DNA of 45,082 nucleotides from Acidobacteriaceae bacterium (GTDB lineage Bacteria; Acidobacteriota; Terriglobia; Terriglobales; Acidobacteriaceae), in NCBI GenBank assembly GCA_025355505.1, contig JANXZM010000009.1, positions 1 to 45,082 of the forward strand, read 5' to 3'. Under the pieces are notes generated by a model, which was not told the DNA's origin, did no database searches, and was given only the letters and a program-made list of their open reading frames with translations. Positions 39,868 to 45,082 of the stretch are shown here, piece by piece (the first letter of the stretch is position 1; each line of letters begins with the position of its first letter). The translations under genes and the position numbers were made by a program.

Positions 39868-40719
39868 TCATCGCCTCAATACGAGCGGCAGGCGAGGGTC
39901 AAGCGCATTCCACGTGGACCGTAACCAGGCGTGCTGGGGATCTTCTGTAACCGCCATCGCGCGGGAAGATCCGGCAAGAAAGTTCAGATAGTAGACGTCA
40001 TAACCTGGTCCTGCAACCACCGGGTGGTAGCCGCTGCGAACCAGAACTGCATCTCCATCTCGCGTTTTCAGGGTTCGTTGCACGGAACTTTGGTGGGAAT
40101 AGAGATGTTGGAAAGCAAATGCGTTCTCTTGATTCATTCGATAGTAGTAAATCTCGTCCAGATCGACTTCCGTGGGCGGATCGTGAACGTCGTGCTTGTG
40201 CGGCGGATAACTGGACCAGTTCCCTCCTGGAGTGTAGACCTCCACCACAATCAACTTGTCCGCGGCAAAGGCGGGACTCATGATGTCGACGATCTGGCGT
40301 GAGGCGTTGCCCCCGCCCCGCAGACTGCTCACAACATCATTGGGAGTGATCAATCTCGGTTCCAGTTGCGCGGTCGACGGCACCCTGCATTCGGCAATCT
40401 CGCAAATAGATTCGGCCGTAAAAGTGACTTTGTTCCCGGTCGGCAAATACAGGGCATAAGGGTAGCCGTCGAAAACATTCTTTCGTTCTCCGATACGCTG
40501 TGCGCCTGGCCCCCAATCGGCCTGGCACGTTCCGCCAAGCAGCACAAACACCGCTTCCTCGCCATCCGTGTCCGCTCGATAGACCTCACCACGACCAAGC
40601 CGACGAACAAAGAAGCTCATCCACTCCCACTTAGCCCTTTGGCGAGGCAAATGAAGAAGCTCACCCGCCTGCTCCGGGGGCAGATTCTCGGAAGGAACGA
40701 GGCAATCACTTTCGCTCAT
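39868..40719 (-). CDS. iolB: 5-Deoxy-glucuronate isomerase
   Basis: A 283-residue cupin-type isomerase of the KduI/IolB family, converting 5-deoxy-D-glucuronate to 2-deoxy-5-keto-D-gluconate. The metal-binding stretch SSYPPHKHDVHDPPTEVDLDEIYYYR is diagnostic, with HKHD and DEIYYY ligands. LPTGNKVTFTAES and HPVVAGPGYDVYYLNFLAG are also typical. GGAG a few bases before ATG 40719 decides against GTG 40752. First gene of unit D, ahead of the permease, mocD and mocE, with a regulated promoter upstream. Confidence 0.92.
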   Translation of the reverse strand: MSESDCLVPSENLPPEQAGELLHLPRQRAKWEWMSFFVRRLGRGEVYRADTDGEEAVFVLLGGTCQADWGPGAQRIGERKNVFDGYPYALYLPTGNKVTFTAESICEIAECRVPSTAQLEPRLITPNDVVSSLRGGGNASRQIVDIMSPAFAADKLIVVEVYTPGGNWSSYPPHKHDVHDPPTEVDLDEIYYYRMNQENAFAFQHLYSHQSSVQRTLKTRDGDAVLVRSGYHPVVAGPGYDVYYLNFLAGSSRAMAVTEDPQHAWLRSTWNALDPRLPLVLRR

Positions 40720-40788
40720 GTGTTCTCCATTCCTACGTTGCACAGGACCCACTGTGACTCACGCCGGAGGCAATTGCAGCCTTATTGC

Positions 40789-40830
40789 TAACCGCTTTGA
40801 CAATATGTCAAACGCGGGTTCGGTTGTCAA
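40789..40830 (-). promoter_or_regulatory. Promoter with LacI-type operator for iolB (unit D)
   Basis: On the minus strand: TTGACA (40830-40825), 19-base spacer, TATTGT (40805-40800), then AAAGCGGTTA (40798-40789), two mismatches from TAAGCGCTTA. Operator centre is 31.5 bases from the end of the -35 box, the same as in unit A, and the -10 box is the same TATTGT. The remaining sequence to zwf (40831-41089) shows no other clear feature. Confidence 0.55.
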
Positions 40831-41089
40831 TCGCGACTTCAGTGACTGTCGTTAGCACGCCAGTCCCCAATACTCTCAATCGGCATGCGCCATTTCCTAT
40901 TTCCACGCGTCACACTGCACGGCGCAATTGATCACTGACGGGCAACCCGCGACGATCGCTTACCGGTAGTCCGATCCCCGTTCGACAACTCCGGGACCTT
41001 TTGAGTGTTATGAATTTGAACTCCGGTGACCTACAATTCTGGCCACAGGTTGGCGCTAGCATTAGAGAAATCGGGTAAAACAATATCCC

Positions 41090-42625
41090 ATGGCAACTGC
41101 GGAGACAGAAAATCTGGGAAGCGAATCCGGGCAGGCCGGCAAAGCTGCCGGGGCTTGCGTGATGGTGCTCTTCGGAGCGGCCGGCGACCTGACAAAACGC
41201 AAGCTGATTCCCGCGCTTTTCAATCTGGTAAAAGCGAATCTGCTTCCTAGGGACTTCGCGGTCCTGGGCGTTTCCGTGGATGACTTGACTCTGGAACAGT
41301 TTCGGACCCGGGTAACAGGATTTCTGCCGGCTGAGGATCGCGGAACGGAAGCGTGGGAGTGGTTCACGCAGCGGCTTTACTACCAACGCGGGGAGTTTGC
41401 GGATCCCAATACTTATTCCACGCTGGCTAGTCGGCTTAGTGCTTTGGATGGGGAGCGCCAGACGGCGGGCAACTACATGTTTTATCTGGCAACCTCGCCG
41501 AAGTTTTTTGGGAACATTGTCCAGCACTTGGGAACCGCCGGTCTGTCGCGCCAGCAGAATGGGCACTGGCGGCGGGTTGTGATCGAGAAGCCTTTTGGAC
41601 ACGATCTGGAGTCTGCCAAGGCTTTGAACCGCGAGATCAAGAGCGTATTGGGCGAAAATCAGATTTACCGCATCGATCACTACCTGGGAAAAGAGACAGT
41701 CCAGAACATCATGGTGTTCCGGTTCGACAATGCCATCTTCGAGCCCATCTGGAACCGCCGCTACATTGATCACGTGCAGATCACGAATGCTGAGACTGTC
41801 GGCGTGGAACAGCGGGGCGGATACTTCGATACCGCCGGCACACTGCGGGATATGGTTCCCAACCACTTGATGCAGCTTCTCAGCCTGACCGCAATGGAGT
41901 CGCCGGCATCTTTCCAGGCCGACGCGGTCCGCAATGAGCAAGCCAAGGTTCTGCACGCGATTCAGCCCCTGGATTCCGACGATGTGCTGCATCTCAGCGT
42001 GCGCGGCCAATACGGCGAGGGCTTGATGGGCGACGAGAAAGTGGCGGGTTATCGTGCCGAGCCTGGAGTTTCTCCCGATTCGAGGACGGAGACCTACGTA
42101 GCCATGAAGTTGATGGTAGACAACTGGCGGTGGGCGGGGGTGCCATTCTATCTGCGAACCGCCAAGCGTATGGCCAAGCGTCACACCGAGATCACCATTC
42201 AGTTTAAGCGCACTCCTTTCGAACTGTTCGGCAACTCTGCTTTTCGCAAGCTGCACACAAATACACTCGTAATGCAGATCCAACCTGTGGAAGGGATTTC
42301 CTTGAGCTTTGGAGCCAAGATCCCAGGCGCCGTGTTGCAAGTTGGATCGGTGGACATGAGTTTCGAATATGCCAAGTATTTTGGAGCGGATGCCCACACG
42401 GGCTACGAGGTTCTGCTCTATGACTGCATGATCGGCGATGCGACCTTGTTTCAGCGCGCGGACATGGTCGAAGCGGGTTGGAGTGTCGTTGATCCGATAC
42501 TGGACGTCTGGACGGCTCTGCCTCCACGCAAATTTCCTAACTACGCCGCCGGCACCTGGGGACCGAAGGATGCCGACGAACTTTTGGAACGCGACGAACG
42601 CCAATGGAGGAAAATCGAGCCATGA
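41090..42625 (+). CDS. zwf: Glucose-6-phosphate 1-dehydrogenase
   Basis: A 511-residue NADP-dependent enzyme oxidising glucose-6-phosphate to 6-phosphogluconolactone, the entry of the oxidative pentose phosphate / Entner-Doudoroff routes. The nucleotide-binding [16 protein letters not shown] near residue 30, [11 protein letters not shown] and the active site RIDHYLGKE (catalytic His-Tyr region) are intact; the C-terminal part ([18 protein letters not shown]) is typical. Length matches the family. It is translationally coupled to glk by an ATGA overlap. Confidence 0.95.
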   Translation: MATAETENLGSESGQAGKAAGACVMVLFGAAGDLTKRKLIPALFNLVKANLLPRDFAVLGVSVDDLTLEQFRTRVTGFLPAEDRGTEAWEWFTQRLYYQRGEFADPNTYSTLASRLSALDGERQTAGNYMFYLATSPKFFGNIVQHLGTAGLSRQQNGHWRRVVIEKPFGHDLESAKALNREIKSVLGENQIYRIDHYLGKETVQNIMVFRFDNAIFEPIWNRRYIDHVQITNAETVGVEQRGGYFDTAGTLRDMVPNHLMQLLSLTAMESPASFQADAVRNEQAKVLHAIQPLDSDDVLHLSVRGQYGEGLMGDEKVAGYRAEPGVSPDSRTETYVAMKLMVDNWRWAGVPFYLRTAKRMAKRHTEITIQFKRTPFELFGNSAFRKLHTNTLVMQIQPVEGISLSFGAKIPGAVLQVGSVDMSFEYAKYFGADAHTGYEVLLYDCMIGDATLFQRADMVEAGWSVVDPILDVWTALPPRKFPNYAAGTWGPKDADELLERDERQWRKIEP

Positions 42626-43626
42626 TTCTTGCAGGAGAGATCGGCGCTACTCGTACCCGGCTCGCCGCATTCGAGAAGGAAGGCAGCCGGCTCCACCTTG
42701 TGGTCGAGAAGACCTACCTGAGCCAGGAGCATAGCAGCTTGTCCGAGATCATCGCCGCCTTCATCAAGGCGGAAGGGATTGCGGTGCACACGGCGTGCTT
42801 CGGCGTCGCCGGACCGGTGAGACGCGGACGAAGCAAGATTTCCAATCTGACCTGGGTGATTGATTCTCGTGACCTGGCCAAGCAGCTTAAACTCGATTCC
42901 GTGGGAATGATTAATGATCTCGAAGCCTATGCTTACGGGATCGACGGGCTCGACTCCAAAGATTTCGTTACGCTGAATGAAGGCTCCGAGGATGCGGAAG
43001 GAAATCGAGCGGTAATCTCCGCGCGCACCGGACTGGGCGTGGCGGGCCTTTATTGGGATGGCTTCCGGCATCATCCTTTCGCCTGCGAGGGTGGGCACTC
43101 CGATTTCGCACCCCGCAACGCCCTGGAGATGGCGCTGCTGAGCTATCTCCAGAAGAAGTACGGTCGCATCAGCTACGAGCGACTTCTTTCCGGTCCCGGG
43201 ATCAAGAACATCTACGATTTTCTTAAAGATTCGCAGAAAGCGGAAGAGCCGCCATGGCTGAAAGATCAAATCGGGACGGCGCATGATCCTCCGGCTCTGA
43301 TCTCGCAACTTGCACAGGAAGGCAAGGCTGCCATCTGCGATCAGACTCTGTCGATCTTCGTGAGTATTTACGGAGCCGAGACTGGGAACTGCGCGTTGAA
43401 CTTCTTGTCCACCGGGGGCATTTTCATCGGAGGCAGCGTGGCAGCCAAGAATGTGTCCAAGATGAAAGATCCGATCTTCATGGAATCGTTCCTGGACAAG
43501 GGCCGGATGGCGCCGCTGCTCAAGGAGATCCCAGTCACGATCGTGCTGAACGACGATTCGGGAATCATCGGAGCGGCGCGCTACACGCTCATTGAGAAAG
43601 CGTTTCGGACCGCGAAGCGCGCGTGA
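42622..43626 (+). CDS. glk: Glucokinase-like protein with variant phosphate loop
   Basis: A 334-residue protein of the ROK/Glk hexokinase fold (ASKHA). The start [21 protein letters not shown] aligns with the Glk LxGDIGGTxxRLA motif but has Glu6 for Asp and Ala9 for Gly. [12 protein letters not shown] holds the catalytic Asp, [12 protein letters not shown] the sugar-binding His. The usual GPGTGLGVA is [10 protein letters not shown]. The last bases of zwf overlap its ATG (ATGA). It probably phosphorylates glucose for zwf. The altered phosphate-binding positions make catalytic efficiency uncertain. Confidence 0.87.
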   Translation: MILAGEIGATRTRLAAFEKEGSRLHLVVEKTYLSQEHSSLSEIIAAFIKAEGIAVHTACFGVAGPVRRGRSKISNLTWVIDSRDLAKQLKLDSVGMINDLEAYAYGIDGLDSKDFVTLNEGSEDAEGNRAVISARTGLGVAGLYWDGFRHHPFACEGGHSDFAPRNALEMALLSYLQKKYGRISYERLLSGPGIKNIYDFLKDSQKAEEPPWLKDQIGTAHDPPALISQLAQEGKAAICDQTLSIFVSIYGAETGNCALNFLSTGGIFIGGSVAAKNVSKMKDPIFMESFLDKGRMAPLLKEIPVTIVLNDDSGIIGAARYTLIEKAFRTAKRA

Positions 43627-43636
43627 AGCCGAGTCG

Positions 43637-45082
43637 TCACCGGCGCCATTCGTCGATCAGGTTGGCGACCAGTCCCGTCCAACCTGTCTGATGGCTCGCG
43701 CCCAAGCCCATGCCGGTGTCGCCGTGGTAGTACTCGTTGAAAAGCAGACAGTCACGCCAGTGCGGATCTTCCTGAAATTTACGGTAGGTGCCGAAACAGG
43801 GTCGCTTGCCATCCTGATCGCGCTTGAAAATTGAGATCATGCGGTTGGCGGTTTCCTCCGCGACCATCGAGGGCGTGACTGGCTCTCCGTCGCTTCCGGG
43901 TATCTGCACCGAGGATTGCGGACCCAGCGCGTCGCTGAATCGCAGGAACGAATGGATCAGCAGGTACGAGGTCGGAAACCACACCGGACCGCGCCAGTTG
44001 GAATTCCCTCCCTTGAGTTTGACTTCGGCTTCGCCCGCTTCGTAACCCAGCGTGCGGTCTCCGAATTGAAAGGGATGGTCCTGGTGATATTTCGATAGGC
44101 TGCGGATACCATACGGCGACAGAAATTCTGCCGGATCCCAGATGCGCTGGAGCAACCGCTTGAACTGGTTTGGGTCCGCGATGGATAGCACATAACGCTT
44201 GCGCCCGTCGTCCACCGCATAGCACGCATCCCCGACCAGGTCAGGCCGGTTCTGAATAAACCATTCCACGTCCTTCAAAAAGCTGGGGTACGCTTTCAAT
44301 TCCTCCCGGTCGAGCACTTCGATGCCATACAGCGGAATCAGGCCGACCAGCGAACGCAGCCGGAACTTGTGAAACTCGCCGTTGGGGTAGCGGAGCACGT
44401 CGTAAAAAAAACCTTCCTTCTCGTCCCACAACTGGTATTGGCGGCCGCCCATCTTCTTCATGGCCGCGCCGATGTAGATGAAGTGCTCGAAGAACTTGGT
44501 GGCTATACCTTCGTACACCGGGTTCTGCTTCGCTAACTCCAGTGCGATGCGCATCAGGTAAAGACAGAAGAAGCCCATCCAGCCGGTTGCGTCTGCTTGT
44601 TCCAGGATCGCACCGTCGGGAAATCGTTCGCCGCGGTCCACCACTGCGATGTTGTCGAGGCCCAGAAATCCGCCTTCGAAAACGTTATTGCCCTGGCTGT
44701 CCACGCGGTTCACCCACCAGGCAAAATTCATCAGCAGTTTATGCAGACACTTTTCCAGAAACTCTGTGTCCCCTTTGCCGGTGCGCTGTTTCTCCGTCTG
44801 ATAAACGCGCCAGCAAGCCCAAGCGTGCATCGGTGGATTCAAGTCGGAGAACTCCCACTCATAAGCGGGAATTTGTCCGTTGGGATGCTGGAACTGCTCA
44901 AACAGCAGCACCCACAAATTCTCCTTGGCAAGATCCGGATCGACCAACGCCAGGCTAATGCACTGGAATGCCAAGTCCCAGGCCGCAAACCAGGGGAATT
45001 CCCACTTGTCTGGCATGGAAAGAATGCGCATCGAGTTCACATGCCGCCAGTGAACATTACGGATCCGTTTCCGGGATTCCGG
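43637..45082 (-). CDS. Partial GH63/MGH1-like glycoside hydrolase (5' end beyond window)
   Basis: The frame stays open through the right edge, so this is the C-terminal part of a longer protein. The part present, about 480 residues, is an (alpha/alpha)6-barrel glycoside hydrolase domain as in the MGH1-like/GH63 families: [49 protein letters not shown] and the terminal [27 protein letters not shown] are hallmarks. It likely hydrolyses alpha-glucosidic or mannosyl linkages. It is convergent with glk. The missing N-terminus prevents a family-level call. Confidence 0.85.
   Translation of the reverse strand, partial: PESRKRIRNVHWRHVNSMRILSMPDKWEFPWFAAWDLAFQCISLALVDPDLAKENLWVLLFEQFQHPNGQIPAYEWEFSDLNPPMHAWACWRVYQTEKQRTGKGDTEFLEKCLHKLLMNFAWWVNRVDSQGNNVFEGGFLGLDNIAVVDRGERFPDGAILEQADATGWMGFFCLYLMRIALELAKQNPVYEGIATKFFEHFIYIGAAMKKMGGRQYQLWDEKEGFFYDVLRYPNGEFHKFRLRSLVGLIPLYGIEVLDREELKAYPSFLKDVEWFIQNRPDLVGDACYAVDDGRKRYVLSIADPNQFKRLLQRIWDPAEFLSPYGIRSLSKYHQDHPFQFGDRTLGYEAGEAEVKLKGGNSNWRGPVWFPTSYLLIHSFLRFSDALGPQSSVQIPGSDGEPVTPSMVAEETANRMISIFKRDQDGKRPCFGTYRKFQEDPHWRDCLLFNEYYHGDTGMGLGASHQTGWTGLVANLIDEWRR

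Noticed and set aside
40910-42604. 564-codon frame on the minus strand
   Set aside because: Antisense to zwf, whose family motifs are intact; the minus-strand translation is not protein-like.

Overview
The window looks like chromosome from a soil Acidobacteriota (Terriglobia / Koribacter-like). The grounds are a moderately high G+C content, a very large Oar-like TonB-dependent receptor with a carboxypeptidase-regulatory domain, a coupled CRTAC1 (ASPIC/UnbV) + TPR gene pair, a REP-associated transposase with many palindromic repeats, and a soluble MgtE-N/CBS protein beside an atypical NRAMP transporter. This placement is inferred from gene content. There is no rRNA or tRNA gene, CRISPR array or phage.

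Layout. 0-2.5 kb: a response regulator, a small hypothetical gene, and a repeat-rich stretch around a RAYT transposase. 2.5-9.8 kb: housekeeping-type genes (IscU/NifU-like scaffold, BtuF-like binding protein, GAF/fRMsr-like protein, Nudix hydrolase, NRAMP-like transporter with its MgtE-N/CBS/PRC partner, ribokinase, PyrR) and a decayed dicarboxylate-transporter fragment. 10-16 kb: an SDR and an alpha/beta hydrolase, then exported proteins (MBL-fold, YceI-like, Tat-type sulfite-oxidase family, TPR).

16-41 kb is the most interesting part: a cyclitol / aminocyclitol catabolic island in several transcription units. Unit A (+, 16.2-20.9 kb) encodes a zinc alcohol dehydrogenase, a StsC-like scyllo-inosose aminotransferase and two Gfo/Idh/MocA dehydrogenases. 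Unit B (-, 30.2-24.6 kb) encodes the TonB receptor, an IolE-like dehydratase and a LacI regulator, followed by the CRTAC1/TPR pair. Unit C (-, 35.5-30.4 kb) encodes IolD, IolG, a transaldolase-family protein and another Gfo/Idh protein. Unit D (-, 40.7-37.0 kb) encodes IolB, an APC permease, and homologues of the rhizopine enzymes MocD (di-iron oxygenase) and MocE (Rieske ferredoxin). A second LacI regulator (35.9-37.0 kb, +) lies between C and D. Promoters of units A, B and D share one layout: TTGACA, an 18-19 bp spacer, a -10 box, then a TAAGCGCTTA-like palindrome at a constant distance. This suggests one LacI-type regulon.

Proposed working: the receptor and permease import an inositol-type, perhaps methylated and amino-substituted, cyclitol. 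MocD/MocE would demethylate it, the aminotransferase would remove or exchange the amino group, the dehydrogenases would make inososes, and IolE, IolD and IolB would open and isomerise the ring. IolC, IolJ and IolA are not in the window, and the transaldolase-like protein may do a late step. Substrate and flux are inference. 41-45 kb: zwf and glk, translationally coupled, then the C-terminal part of a GH63/MGH1-like glycoside hydrolase cut by the right edge.
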